A stretch of DNA of 64,000 nucleotides from Pelodera strongyloides (lineage: Eukaryota; Nematoda; Chromadorea; Rhabditida; Rhabditidae). Below the pieces are notes generated by a model. It was not told the origin of the DNA, did not search any database, and was given only the letters and a program-made list of their open reading frames with translations. Below, one piece after another: positions 10,512 through 22,538 of this stretch. Location: contig JAANDG010000035.1 in assembly GCA_036852015.1 (NCBI GenBank), forward strand, positions 432,501 to 496,500. The letters run 5' to 3'. Position 1 is the first letter of the stretch, and every line of letters starts with the position of its first letter. The position numbers and the translations under genes are program-made.

Positions 10512-13500
10512 CTATATAGCTGTCTTTTCTATCTTCGCAGTATCGTCATTTGTTTGAGGAACTACCGACCATGCAAGGGGTTCAACTGAAATGATTAAGG
10601 TCAAAACGATTTACTTGAACCAAAACGTGGGAGGAATTGCTCGTCAAGTTTAGTTGCGGCGTCCCATTTATTCTATAATATACATTGTATGAAATAAAGC
10701 GTAGTCCTCAGTATTCTAGAAAAACCCACCGGTTCCGAATATTATGAACAAAATACCGCTAGACATTAGCACTGCACTGATCACAGAAAATACTATGAGC
10801 CATTCTCCGGCGGTTTGCTGCAAATAGTAGGTAGCAGCCTATTTGGGTTCGGAAAAATAAATTCGTGATATCTTACTTCAAAAATGCAATTGTTGATAAA
10901 AATAACATACGTTTACAGTTAGAAATCCAACAAGATATGGGACAGCAATGGACGCCAATTGTCCAGCAATTCGTAGAATTGAATTCAAGGCAGCAGTATG
11001 CAACGGTGCCACAGAAAGTAAGGATGTGAAATAACCTGAATTTATTTTTTCTTCGTTTTTTTTTGTTCATTATTGCAAGCAATATCATGTAATCATTCAC
11101 GAAGGCATAATGGTAGTTCATACCTCCAACAAATCCCGATAAACATCCAGTTCCGATTGCCACTAGAGCAATTGCTATCCATGCATAGCCGCACGACACA
11201 AATGAAACGGCCATTAAACACAAACTCGCTCCAAAACAGGCTGCAATCAGTATTCACATAATGCTTCGGTAGAAAAACTGTCTGATTGTGATGCACGCTC
11301 ATGCAAATACTCGAGAATGACTGCGAGGTATTTTCAATTTTAGAACCATTACCGAGACTATTGCTGCACTTTGTCACCAGATCCCTTCTCTTTGGATACT
11401 TCTTCTTAATATAGTCGGCCACTCCGCCAACAATAAACTTCATGATGGTTTGTACAATGAAGGGCAGTGCTGACCAGAAACCATTCTAAAAGTCGGTAAG
11501 AACTTGGGGAAAACTAGGAAACTAGACGATAAGTTCTGTGCATTCAGCGACAAAGAAAGGTTTACAGACGACTTACCGAAGTCAGATCCATTTGCAATAC
11601 ATGCTTGAAGTAAGTTGGAAGGTATGTTGTCAGTGTTATCATTGCGAGGGCTTGTGCTATTACACACACGAATAAAGAAATAACTACTGGAGACGTCATC
11701 ATCTTCAACCAAGGTGTTGGAGGAGGAGTAACCTTCTTCCGTTTATTTCTAAGATACGAAGAATATTGATGTGTAACTTTATATAGACCAATGGTTTCGA
11801 AGTTCAACAGCACGGAACAACCAAACCAACCCAAGAATATGTTGTAGTTCGCTTTCTGTAATATCCTTGCTATCCAAAGGACCATCAGTGACAATCCACC
11901 ACCACAGGCTACACATCACAGCTCCAAGAATGCCTGATATGAAATGGACTAGCGAATCCCAGGCGACAAGGAAACTTCGTTACATCAGTGTCGCCAAAAG
12001 AATAACGGTCAAAACTCAAAACCCACCGTAAATTATAAATATGGCCTTCCATCCACCAATGACCTTCAGCTGGCAAATTTGTGACGAGAAAAGCATTGCA
12101 ACAACGTAGGACATTTGATTTCCATTGGTGTAAATTGCGCTTGCTGAACTTTTTTCTTCTATTGGAAACCAGGCCGCGGCAACAGTGGCACCAAGTGGAT
12201 ATTGAATGCCCTGCAATTGGTTGCAATATTGCTGAAGCGATTACTCGCTGCCAGTGACTGCTCCAAGGAGAAAATCGTGACTTTTGTACTGTAGGTTTAA
12301 AGAAAATTGACCTTAACCTTATATACGTATTCATTGTTGGTTATTAACATACCTGCCCCATTCCCATTATGAATCGAACCACTATTAACCAAATCGAACC
12401 CATATTAGCGGTCGTCGGAGTCATCAAGGATCCCACAACATTAACAGCAGCAGCAACAAGCAGCACATTACTGGGACCAAACCTTAAATAGAAACAAATA
12501 AGGGTATGGTATAAGAATAAGCAACTGGTTTGATTGAGGCAACTTAATTTGATAAGGTAAGGAAACAACTGTGCGCACTCGTCAATCTTAAAAATTGCGC
12601 TGATTGTGAGGATAACCGACCTATCACTGAGCCAAGTACACATAATAGCTGATAGTAATCCACCCCAAAAGAAGGCAGCAAATATTTGGGACTGTTCTTC
12701 CGAAGTCCACACAAATGTGCCATCCTGAAGATGAGTCTATAGTTACTAATGCTACTCAAAGAGTGCGTTGAATGGCAGGAATGAAACCTTTAAAAACAAG
12801 CAATAGACAAATAATAAACAATGGGCAATTTAAAAACAATCCGTCTAATTTAATTCAAATCTAGCCGAAGACACGCGACCCTATGAGAAATTATTGATTG
12901 TGCGCTAGTTCCCCTTTCAAATTGGTTGCGACTACGGTATTAGCAGTGTAGTTTTGTAGTTTTGTAGACTTGAAGTTGAAGAGCCACCATGTATCTTCCA
13001 ACGAATTGTGAGTCATCACTGTTACTTTGTCATCGAAATAATAAATATTTAAAAATGTGCAAATAAAAAACTCACATAATCGAGCTGCGTATTCAACGTT
13101 TCTTCTGTATTTTCTCCACATGTCGTTGATTCAAAACTAATATGTTTGATAAGTTCTCCCGTTTGCTCAACTGAAACAGAATACTTTTAAAAACAGATTC
13201 GTTTAAATAAAATATGACACAGTGACATGGTAAAGAAAATAACACCTGGTCATCACCTTCTTTAACAGATGTCGTGTTAACCATACACACCATTGCCATA
13301 CTCATATCGGTCTTCATAAGTCCTTGGCAGAACATATGAAATGCTATCATCAAAAGGACACGAAAACGTTTGGAACGAAATGAAAGGAACGCTGAAACAT
13401 ACATACATAAATATCTACCTTACCTGGTTCAACATGAACGTAGAACTAATTGTAAGTTTAAAAGTACATTACTGCACATATGCATTGAAAAAAAACGTAC

Positions 13501-13540
13501 GAGGCGCTTTCGGCAGTGTTACAGTTGTAGTTGCAGTCAT
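10512..13540 (-). CDS. SLC17-family (MFS) anion/glutamate transporter, 13 exons, 499 aa
   Basis: Exons: 13540-13501, 13391-13257, 13170-13076, 12724-12621, 12482-12353, 12210-12027, 11933-11831, 11748-11577, 11485-11353, 11240-11124, 11035-10911, 10817-10730, 10585-10512 (stop TAG). All splice phases close, giving 1500 nt. The order is a short cytosolic N-terminus, TM1, a long glycosylatable loop with NTTS, then EEQSQIFAAFFWGG in TM2, LSDRFGP (the MFS motif between TM2 and TM3), TM4 with RFIMGMGQGIQYP, AAAWFP(x)EE, a cytosolic loop with KRKKVTPPPTPW, and C-terminal TMs ending FIIFGTGVEPLAW. This is the layout of SLC17 proteins (Na/phosphate, sialin, VGLUT group), which move organic anions across plasma or vesicle membranes. 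The exact substrate cannot be read here. Start chosen because ATG 13540 joins exon 2 in phase 1 through a strong GTACGT donor. Confidence 0.9.
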
Positions 13541-15484
13541 ACTTAACAAGAATTGCCAGCAGAATTTCCAAATCACCGGAGAAAAATAGGCACACAAGCT
13601 ATGTACAAAATGGGAATTAATAATTACAAGAAATTTATCAAAAAACGTGAAAAATGTGCGCAAAATCAAAATCAAAAGTGCAAATGTATTTCCAGGTAAA
13701 AGTTAAGTAAAGTGCAAAGCCTTGCAGACTGCATACCGAGGCATGCTGCGCTTCATATTTGCTATCAGCTGTTATAGGGAATCACAAGCTACAAACTACA
13801 TTGCAGGAAAGCTGCTTGAGGTGCAGGGAGAGGACGTGTGAGATTTTTTCGGTTTTGTTTTCACAGTAAAAAAAAGTATACAGTTAAGAGCGAGAGGGAG
13901 GAGAAGTTCAAAAATAAGCATTCGTATTTTTATAGAGAAATATACACCATGGGTTTTTTGCGTTCCATAAAAACCTATCCATCGTTCAACTCGCCTCGTC
14001 TACGTGACCAATTTACATAATCTTTTCGAAGTGATAAAAGGACAAAGAACGAACAGACTACAAAACGTAGAAAAAGCACACCTTATGTGATTTGATGGAG
14101 CTTGGCCTGTTATGAACATCAAAGAACGTTCGAAAACCAAAACTCCTGTGGGCTTTCTGGACTTGGACCATGATGACCTACAACCACTACCAAAATTCAG
14201 ATAAAAAAAGTTGAATGTTTTTAAAAAGTATGGGCAGTTTGAAAAAAAAAGTGGGAAGCTTTATAAGCAGATTACTTTTAGATTATGTGTTATTTATGTA
14301 ATCATAACCCATATTATATGTAGGCAACTTATTGTTAGGTATTCATTAAAAACGACGATGATAACTAGTAAGTTAGCACCTCCTAACAATAAGGACGAAT
14401 GCTGGTCGAAGGTAAAATACAGGCATCACATTTGGCGCACCAAAAGATTACGTTGTTCATTTCATACATTGACCCCTTGCAGTTTCTAAAGTCTACAAAT
14501 CGTGCAAGCTTCGGATCCATCTAAAGTGATTAGCTGCCATTCATTGTCTGAAGTCATCAAGTAATGTGGTGCTGACGCTAAAGAACATTTCCGAAGTATA
14601 CGAACAAGTTGATTTCTATAGTTTGAAGTGGCTACATACTACATAGTACATAGTCAGTATCCTACGTTTATTTCGTTATACATATGGTACTCCCTTTTGC
14701 CTACTGATTTCTTATGCAATCCCCACCCTCAACTGTTTTTTCTTCCTGTAGTGTTCTATCGTAATATGAGTGCAGAGAATCACTAACCGATTCTCATTCT
14801 CACTATTATGTGGTTACATTCTCTCACACTCTTCCGTCTCATCGTAATATCGTGCAATTTTCCTCTATCTCAGTTCTACCCGACTTCTCTGGAGTAGATA
14901 TCTTTCCCAACAATCAAGCTCTATCACCTCTCCTAGGAAACTATCTGCGATTTCATTTATTTTCTGAGCTTGAATCCAAGCTTCTATCAAAATTAAACGA
15001 TACCTTACATTATCCTAATCTCTGCGATCTCTCTACATCACACGCTGTCTACTTCAGGCTCGAACGGCTTCTCATCTGAATCTCTGAGTTTTTATCTGGA
15101 TATCTTCCCAGGGTCTTCTTTGTTTTTAATACTCTCTGATTACTTCTTAGTCGTCCAGTCAATCTCTCTCCTTCCTTCGTTATTTTCACCGTCCCACTCC
15201 GCCCTATGGGGCCCGATAGGGAATTGATCCACGGGCCCTGGTCCCCCACCAGCATAGGCCCCGGGCGGCTCTACTACTTTTCATTGTGCCCGCGTGCTTA
15301 TGGGGAGACGCGGCTAAAGGGCCTTAATGCCGCCCCCGAAACGTCATCCTACAGTATCAACAGTACTTATTACAGTACTGTTGACCTGTTTTCTCATCAC
15401 CCCGACAGCACCGCTCCTCCTATACGGTAAGAACTTTACGTTTACAATGGTAGTATTCGAAAAATTTGCATAAACCGATCGTTA
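13541..15484. other. Intergenic stretch without recognised gene
   Basis: Upstream of the SLC17 gene. Contains AT-rich sequence, a pyrimidine-rich block (14750-15180) and a GC-rich block (15190-15330, GGGCCC repeats) with short open frames on both strands that show no splice-supported continuation. An AACAGTAC/GTACTGTT hairpin lies near 15359-15380. No gene claimed. Confidence 0.45.
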
Positions 15485-15899
15485 AAGGATCGCAGTCACT
15501 TCAATTTCGCCTTTTTACTTCAATTTTCAATAAATATAAAAAGATACCTATAAAAATACCTTTCCAATGCCAATTTACGGAACATTTATCACAGGGAAAA
15601 ACATCGCTTGTGTTGAGTTTTAATTTTTGACAAAATGGGGTGTTTTCTAAATCGCAACGGGACTTGGCCGGTTGCCAATGATGACAATTCTAAGAAAATC
15701 CGGGGAAGAGAGAAAGTGTCTGCTCTACTGTCTCAGTTGTCGTTGACATACTGTACCTTATCAGAACACAACCGAGGGGATTTCTTTCCCTGGGTTAAAT
15801 TTTTAGTAAATTGACACCGGAATGGTATTTTTCTAAGTGCTTTTTCATGTCTATGGATAATTGAAGTAAAAAGGCGAATTTGAAGTGACTGCGATCCTT
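15485..15899. mobile_element. MITE, family B, copy 2 (415 bp)
   Basis: Termini AAGGATCGCAGTCACTTC and GAAGTGACTGCGATCCTT are perfect inverted repeats with TA on each side. The arms pair further inward (AATTTCGCCTTTTTACTTCA against its complement near 15865). No transposase. Confidence 0.9.
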
Positions 15900-18016
15900 T
15901 AAGTATTATCATGGAAATCTCTCTTATTCTTTGCGTGTTACTTCCGTCGGTTGTTTCTTTCATTGAAGATGTTCTCACGTTATAGAATAAGCCGATAAAT
16001 TTTTACTTATCGCAGTCTTTTTTTTACCGTACCTATTCAACGGCTACATAATCGCAGCTCGATCTGCAAGAGAGGAGAACTATGTATTTGCCTGTTACGC
16101 TAACAGGGCTAACACTTAAACACAACGTTCAGTAGACTGCTGGTTTCTTTCTTTCCTTCCGAAAATGATTGTTTACTCCAAACCCAAACCCTTGGCTCCT
16201 TGCGTTCCAAACAACAATTGAAGCTTCTGAAGTACTCAATTTACTGTCTAAGGCTCATGAAGCTACCCTGCGGTGAACGTGTAAAACGAAACAAAAATTC
16301 TCAAATATGACATCTCTTTTTATTGATTGACACGGATTTAATAGTTTTACTAATCGATTATCGTGAACCGTGAAGTACTCTGAAAAAAAAACTGAAAATG
16401 AGGAAAAAATCAATATTTTTGGTTTACCGACCAGAATCCGCACAAAGTAGGTCTAGACGTTAAGTTTGAAATCAGTGGGTCATCAACTTTGGCCGGCTAA
16501 ACGCCTAAACCTGTTACGATATTAACTTTTTTTAGAACATCATATTTTTTATTTTAATCTCATAATCAGCAAAAAGCTCATTGAAGGGCTTAGATTACTG
16601 ACGCATTTACCCGTTACACTATACGAAAGAGTACTATCGTCATCCAAACTCTAATTATAGAGTGACGTAAATTAATAATTCAGCGGCACTCACGCAGAAA
16701 ATAAAGACCTAACTAACCAAACAATTAGAAATGTAGTCACATTTCCAAAAACAAAAGTCGAAGATCTTTTATTGCAGCTTTGCTTTTTTCATAAAAAGAT
16801 TGAAAGTAAGATGTACACAAAGTAGGAAGTCAAAGGCAGATAAGAACTGCAAAAGTTCTATATATATAATAATATGCCGTTTTCGTGATGATTCTCCATT
16901 CCAAATTCCAATGGCCTTGTCATGATGGAGTTAAGCCCTTCTTTGCGCTAAATTATGATATCCCAATCTTTGACATGAATATTTTTTGTGTAGTTGTGTT
17001 TTTCAAAAACGCACCACCTTCATCAAAGCTTCTTCATCTTGGTCATCTTGGTGTCTCGGCTTTCAGTGCAACATATTTGCAAAAGGCTTAGTTCCGTGTA
17101 CCAGATATAGGCATAAATTATAAATTCCTGCTTCTGTCAAGCCGCAGACACCCTATATTACAGCTGACCAAAGTAAGATGTTCGAAAATAAACTAACTAA
17201 CATTAAAGGGAATACCACGCACGACATATAATGTGATTATGATGTTACATATGTTTCCATTTCAATCAGCTGATTCTATTCGGATATGACGTCATACGAC
17301 GACATAATGACGTCATTGGGAATTTCTTCGCGCCGCCCCCGGGGCCCTATGTTTACTCCCTTTTTTGGGCCTCCCTCCTATGACTCTGATCAGCTGGGTT
17401 TCTTTGAGGGCCCTCTCTCTCTCTTTTCTCTCTTCTTTCTGTCTATCTCTCTCTCTCTATCTCTCTCTCTCTCTTTATCTCTTCCTGCCAGACTAAATTG
17501 AACTACCTCTGAGTAGGAGTGAGATTTATTCTTAGCTTCTTTTGATAGGACAGCATTCTAACAATAAGTGCTCGGGCGGAAAGTTCATTCGGTGTGGGTG
17601 AAAGTGAGCGGATGTGAGACTGAAATTCAGATTGGATTGTAGAAAACATAGTAAAACATAAGATTTTACTAAAAGATGGTGTATGCCTGTAGATCGTGCA
17701 TGGTAGAACAGTCGATACTTATGGGATTTGCAAGTATGCTGAAAATTTACTGTATCTTGCAACTACGCGAGAATATTTTTTTCTTCATATTATATGCGCA
17801 GGTTTCGTGCAGAAATACGGTTGTATTGACAGAATCACACCTAATTTTTGGGATACTTGGAAACCCCATTACCAAGCCGTAGTATATCCATCCGCCTAAT
17901 TCGGAGTAGAAAAGGCAGTTCCTTTTGCCCTTACTACTTCCCAATTGTTTGCGAATATATACTGTCGTCACACAAGTTGGATAGTATATAATATTTAAAA
18001 AATTTATTACGTACAG
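15900..18016. other. Intergenic stretch upstream of the Gypsy element
   Basis: No gene recognised. Holds a (CT)n tract at about 17403-17478 and a short dispersed repeat at 17823-17862 (TTGACAGAATCACAC and following) that also occurs at 4507-4546. Otherwise ordinary AT-rich sequence. Confidence 0.45.
17287..17315. promoter_or_regulatory. Pair of perfect CRE-type palindromes (TGACGTCA)
   Basis: TGACGTCA occurs at 17287-17294 and again at 17308-17315, a spacing of 21 bp (two helical turns). This is the consensus for CREB/ATF bZIP factors. No nearby gene start is recognised, so regulatory use is speculative. Confidence 0.3.
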
Positions 18017-18312
18017 TGTAATAGGAATTTGTAACGTACAGTTAACCAATTCGTATTATTTCTTTTCAGAGAACATACAAATTAGAATGTCTAGGTTTTA
18101 GGGAATTAGCTTCCTAAAGCAACAATATAAACACCCGCTGAAGACCCAAGAGCAGAACCTTATTGGAACCAAGACCACCCGACTCGCCTCGCCGAACTTC
18201 ACCTACACAACCCCTGCCGGAGCCCCTCTACACGACTGCTTCTACAACTACAATTGGATCGCTCTACAATATCCACTTCTCCAGTTTATATACGAATAAA
18301 GCATATATCACA
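18017..18312 (+). repeat. 5' LTR of Gypsy element
   Basis: 296 bp, TG...CA ends. It contains a TATAAACACC box-like stretch near 18126, a plausible promoter feature, followed by Pro-rich coding-like sequence that is only a by-product open frame. Confidence 0.92.
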
Positions 18313-18313
18313 G

Positions 18314-18333
18314 TGGCGTTCACCGGATTCGAA
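18314..18333 (+). other. tRNA primer-binding site of Gypsy element
   Basis: Reads TGGCGTTCACCGGATTCGAA one base after the LTR. Its reverse complement looks like a tRNA 3' half: T-loop TTCGAATCC, acceptor strand and terminal CCA. The isoacceptor is not assigned. Confidence 0.8.
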
Positions 18334-18352
18334 GATAAGGACTCGCGAAATT

Positions 18353-21300
18353 ATGGAAAACAAGTTGGAGAAATATGATGCCTCACGCATGGATTTGGAG
18401 ATGTGGTTGGAGTTATTATCGATTCAGTTTCTGTTGAAGGATGTTACGACAAATGAGAAAAAGGTTTTGACGCTGCTCTCACTTTTATCGATCGACACGT
18501 ATACGTCTTTATCGTCATGGTGTGCACCGAAACAACCTATGGAATTGAAGTTTGAAGATTTGACTGGTATTTTGAAGGAACGATATTGCAAGAAGCGTAT
18601 GTTAATCACTTATCGACACGAGTTGCTACAGGAGAAGCAAAAGCCAGGTCAATCATTGGAGGAATTCTACAGGTCGCTAGAACAGCTAGCAGGTAAGTGC
18701 GCATTTGACAAGGTTAAAGATGTTAAAGATTGTATTCTCACTATGCAGTTCATAAGAGGCATGAGTGATGACGTAGTGCGTAAAAGATTGTTGGCAGAAG
18801 AAGAAGTGGAAGGTATCAAGGCACTGCAATTGGCTCAGAAAGTGGAAATCGCGGAGCGAAGTTCTGATCAATTGGCAGGAAGGCAAGATTATACGATTCA
18901 CCAACAGCACCAGGAGCGCAGGAAGCAACCAACCTCAAGGAACGGACAACACAACGACAGGCAACAATCACGAAACTGCTTTGTTTGTGGTAAGTTTGGT
19001 CATTTTGCTCGTGAATGTCCTAGTCCTAAGCAACCTAACAATCAGTTCAAGAACAGGCGTAATAATTTTCAGGGTAAGAGGCAACATCAGATTAACCCAG
19101 AAGTTGAACTTGATAGTATTGTGGTTGTACCAACAGAGGCAAAAGCATTCGCAATTAAGTCCAGGGATTATCAATTTCAACCACCTATGATGCTGCCCGT
19201 GGTTTTACAAGGGATGGAAGTTCAAATGGAACTTGATACGGGAGCAGCGGTATCGATTATTGATGAATCAACATGGAAGAGGATTGGACGACCAAATTTG
19301 CGAATGGTGGAATATGGCGCGAGAAGTTACACAGGAGGCAAAATATCGTTCAAAGGAGTTTGTACTGTGGATATGCGAGTTGGAGACGTCCGACAAGAAG
19401 CGAAACTACATGTACTACAAACAGGATCTCCTATATTTGGACGGGATTTACAAAGTCAGGTTGGTATCGGGTTAAGCATTTTACAGGATTTAGCCAATCA
19501 AGGTTTCTCAGTTAACGAGCTCAGGAAGGCTGATGATGTCAGTCAAGGGAATCCACAGACCAAGGATCCGTCGGAAAAAGTTAGTGCTCTGATCAAGAAG
19601 TACCCTGCAGTTTTTTCTGATGGTCTGGGGAGATGTACAAAGCTGCAGGCAAGGCTGCATATGGACGAAGGATCGTTCCGAGGCAGGAAGTTTTACAGGG
19701 CTCGACCCGTGCCCCATGCACTGAAGGATCAGGTCAGTAGTAATTTGGAGGAGATGGTTCGTGACGGGATCACAGAACAAGTGACACATTCAGAATGGGC
19801 TGCTCCCATTGTCATTGTTCCGAAACCGAACGGGAAAATCCGCCTGTGTGGGGATTATCGAGTGGCTGTTAATAAGTGTTTGCAAGTTGATCAGTACCCT
19901 ATTCCTAGAATCAATGAGTTGTTTCATAGCCTAAACAGAGGAGAACATTACTCAAAGTTGGATTTAGAGAAAGCGTACAATCAGATCGAACTGGACGAGG
20001 AGTCGAAGAAATACACTACAATCAGCACTCATATGGGTTTGTTTCGTTATAACAGACTGCCGTTCGGGGTTGCCAATGCGCCTGCAATATTTCAACATTT
20101 AATGGATCGAATGTTGCATGGGATCGAAAATGTCATCGTTTATTTGGACGACATCGTGGTAACTGGAAGGACACAAGAAGAACATCTCCGAACACTAGAA
20201 AAAGTGTTCAAGCGACTCGACGAACATGGATTGAAGGTCAAGAAGGAAAAATGTGAGTTTTTCAAGGACCAAATTGAAGTCCTAGGACATGTTCTTAGCC
20301 GGGAGGGGATACGCACTAATCCCAAGAAAGTAAAGGCCTTAAAGGAGATGCCGGCTCCTAAGTCGCTCAAGGAATTGGAAAGCCTAGTAGGTTTCGTGAA
20401 TTATTATGCTAGGTTTGTTCCTCGGTTGGCTGATCTTTGCCGACCATTAAATAAATTGCGAAGGAAAGATGTCACCTTCCAATGGGGTGAGGAACAAGAT
20501 ACTGCATTCCGCGAAATAAAGGAAAGGATGCAGGGAACGGACGTGCTGACACATTTCGATCCGACCAAGCCTGTGGTTTTGGCTACGGATGCTAGCGAGT
20601 ATGGACTTGGAGCTGTACTTTATCATCAGATGGAGGACGGAACGGAGAAAGTAATTGAGTATGCGTCAAGAGCAATGACAACGACAGAGCAGAAATACGC
20701 GCAGATCGAGAAAGAGGCATTGGGAATCGTTTGGGGAATGGACAAATTTCAGACGTATTTGTTTGGGCTGAAATTCAAGCTACGGACAGATCACCAACCA
20801 TTACTGAAGATTCTTGGACCAAAAGCCGAAATGCCGATTCTCGCGGCGAAGAGATTGCACAGATGGGCTCTTAAGATTGCACAATTTACTTTCAGTATTG
20901 AATATGTTCCAACAGCAGAATTTGGTAATGCAGATGGTCTCTCTCGTCTAGTGGATCCTACGGAACAAATTACAGAATACTTGGCGAGTGAGGAATTTCA
21001 AGTGAAATCGGTTAAGGAAGAATATTTTCAAGGCACACCTTTCAACAAGGAAATTGTTCTGAAGGCGATAGAGGAGGATAAAGTTCTCTGTGATGTGCGC
21101 AAGTACATTCGGACACAGTGGCCTCCGAATATTCACCCAACGGACGATTATCTTTACAAGTTAGGACGAGTGCGAGAGGAATTACACGTACAAGATGGAA
21201 TTGTACTGAAGGAAAACCGAATCGTAATACCCGCAGGACTCAGGAAAATGGTCATCGATATGTTGCACAAAGGACATCCAGGAATGTCGAGGATGAAAGA

Positions 21301-22441
21301 ATTGGCCCGAGGTAAGGTTTGGTACCCTATGATTGACGTGGACATAGAAAATCGAGTAAGAGGTTGCGAAGATTGTCAATCGCAAGCCAGGAAACCTCAG
21401 AAAACCTTGACAAATCTGTGGTCAGAACCAAACAAGGTTTGGCAAAGAATTCATCTTGACTTCGCAGGACCCGTTCATGGATATCATTGGCTCATTCTGG
21501 TCGACGCTAAGTCGAAGTGGGTGCAAGTAACCCGAATGAGTAGGATCACGTCACAAGATGTCATCGCGGAATTGGAAAAGACGTTTACGATCTATGGATT
21601 AGTGGAACAGATTGTTACGGACAATGGAAGACAATTCACATCGCATGAATACAGGACATACTGCAAGGATCGCGGAATACAGGTAACATATTCTCCCCCG
21701 TACCATCCCCAGTCTAATGGTGCTGCTGAACGTGTGGTTCAGACATTTAAGAAAGTTATGGCCAAAGAACTGGGAAGGGGTGATGTAAATGTGGAAGTTG
21801 CCTTACGTAAGTTTTTGGCCAGTTATCGCCATACACCGCATTCTACTACAGGTGTAAGTCCTGCAGAGCTGAGGTTTGGAAGACCTGCACGTACGATATT
21901 CGATCTAAATTGGGATGAAAAGTTGCTGGCTCCTGTACAGATGTTGGAAAAGGAACGAAAAGTGGATTCAGCACCTGTTTCTACGTTGGCTCAACAAAGT
22001 AATCACTCTTTCCGAGCTCGTGAGCAGATGAAGAAGAACTTCAACAAACGAGCTAAAGAGGTGGAATATTCCGTCGGAGATATTGTTTACGCTGAAAATT
22101 TTAGAGGATCGCCGCAGTGGATTCCTGGTAAAATTGTATCAAGAATGGGACATGTGATGTATACGGTACATACGACTAAGGGAGACTGGGTTCGTCATGC
22201 TAACCAGTTGCGTCGTCGCTACCCGGAATGGATAGTATGGGACGACGATCAGGTAGATGTTCCAGTCAAAACAGGAGACGAGCTACATACATCAACAACC
22301 CAGAGAAGCTCGCCCTGCACGTCTACGACTCAATCCGTTACTTCTACAGAACAGAAGGATGACCCACCACTACGACGCAGCACTCGAAAAACTCAAGAGC
22401 CTGATCGATATAGTCCACCAGTACCGATGAGACGGAAATAA
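18353..22441 (+). CDS. Gag-Pol polyprotein of the Gypsy element, ~1362 aa, single frame
   Basis: Start taken at ATG 18353, just after the primer-binding site; the open frame extends upstream into the LTR but that part is not likely translated. Numbering from this Met: Gag with one CCHC zinc knuckle (C-x2-C-x4-H-x4-C, about 209-222); aspartic protease DTGA (about 295); reverse transcriptase with YLDD (about 597); RNase H beginning TDAS (about 744); integrase HHCC zinc motif (972-1008) and DDE core with Asp in HLDFAG, Asp in TDNG and Glu in NGAAE (about 1036, 1090, 1126); a C-terminal module with a WIPGKI stretch. The domain order PR-RT-RH-IN is that of Ty3/Gypsy (Metaviridae). No stop or frameshift is seen, so the copy may be autonomous. 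There is no envelope frame. Confidence 0.95.
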   Translation: MENKLEKYDASRMDLEMWLELLSIQFLLKDVTTNEKKVLTLLSLLSIDTYTSLSSWCAPKQPMELKFEDLTGILKERYCKKRMLITYRHELLQEKQKPGQSLEEFYRSLEQLAGKCAFDKVKDVKDCILTMQFIRGMSDDVVRKRLLAEEEVEGIKALQLAQKVEIAERSSDQLAGRQDYTIHQQHQERRKQPTSRNGQHNDRQQSRNCFVCGKFGHFARECPSPKQPNNQFKNRRNNFQGKRQHQINPEVELDSIVVVPTEAKAFAIKSRDYQFQPPMMLPVVLQGMEVQMELDTGAAVSIIDESTWKRIGRPNLRMVEYGARSYTGGKISFKGVCTVDMRVGDVRQEAKLHVLQTGSPIFGRDLQSQVGIGLSILQDLANQGFSVNELRKADDVSQGNPQTKDPSEKVSALIKKYPAVFSDGLGRCTKLQARLHMDEGSFRGRKFYRARPVPHALKDQVSSNLEEMVRDGITEQVTHSEWAAPIVIVPKPNGKIRLCGDYRVAVNKCLQVDQYPIPRINELFHSLNRGEHYSKLDLEKAYNQIELDEESKKYTTISTHMGLFRYNRLPFGVANAPAIFQHLMDRMLHGIENVIVYLDDIVVTGRTQEEHLRTLEKVFKRLDEHGLKVKKEKCEFFKDQIEVLGHVLSREGIRTNPKKVKALKEMPAPKSLKELESLVGFVNYYARFVPRLADLCRPLNKLRRKDVTFQWGEEQDTAFREIKERMQGTDVLTHFDPTKPVVLATDASEYGLGAVLYHQMEDGTEKVIEYASRAMTTTEQKYAQIEKEALGIVWGMDKFQTYLFGLKFKLRTDHQPLLKILGPKAEMPILAAKRLHRWALKIAQFTFSIEYVPTAEFGNADGLSRLVDPTEQITEYLASEEFQVKSVKEEYFQGTPFNKEIVLKAIEEDKVLCDVRKYIRTQWPPNIHPTDDYLYKLGRVREELHVQDGIVLKENRIVIPAGLRKMVIDMLHKGHPGMSRMKELARGKVWYPMIDVDIENRVRGCEDCQSQARKPQKTLTNLWSEPNKVWQRIHLDFAGPVHGYHWLILVDAKSKWVQVTRMSRITSQDVIAELEKTFTIYGLVEQIVTDNGRQFTSHEYRTYCKDRGIQVTYSPPYHPQSNGAAERVVQTFKKVMAKELGRGDVNVEVALRKFLASYRHTPHSTTGVSPAELRFGRPARTIFDLNWDEKLLAPVQMLEKERKVDSAPVSTLAQQSNHSFRAREQMKKNFNKRAKEVEYSVGDIVYAENFRGSPQWIPGKIVSRMGHVMYTVHTTKGDWVRHANQLRRRYPEWIVWDDDQVDVPVKTGDELHTSTTQRSSPCTSTTQSVTSTEQKDDPPLRRSTRKTQEPDRYSPPVPMRRK

Positions 22442-22529
22442 GCATATATTCTTATGTAGCAGTTGATATGCTAGAAAAGCTTGTTGTACGTTTCCATTAA
22501 CTATATTTTATTAAATTGGGTTTCCAATT

Positions 22530-22538
22530 GAGAAGGGG
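22530..22538 (+). other. Polypurine tract of Gypsy element
   Basis: GAGAAGGGG directly abuts the TG of the 3' LTR, the usual primer for plus-strand synthesis. Confidence 0.85.
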
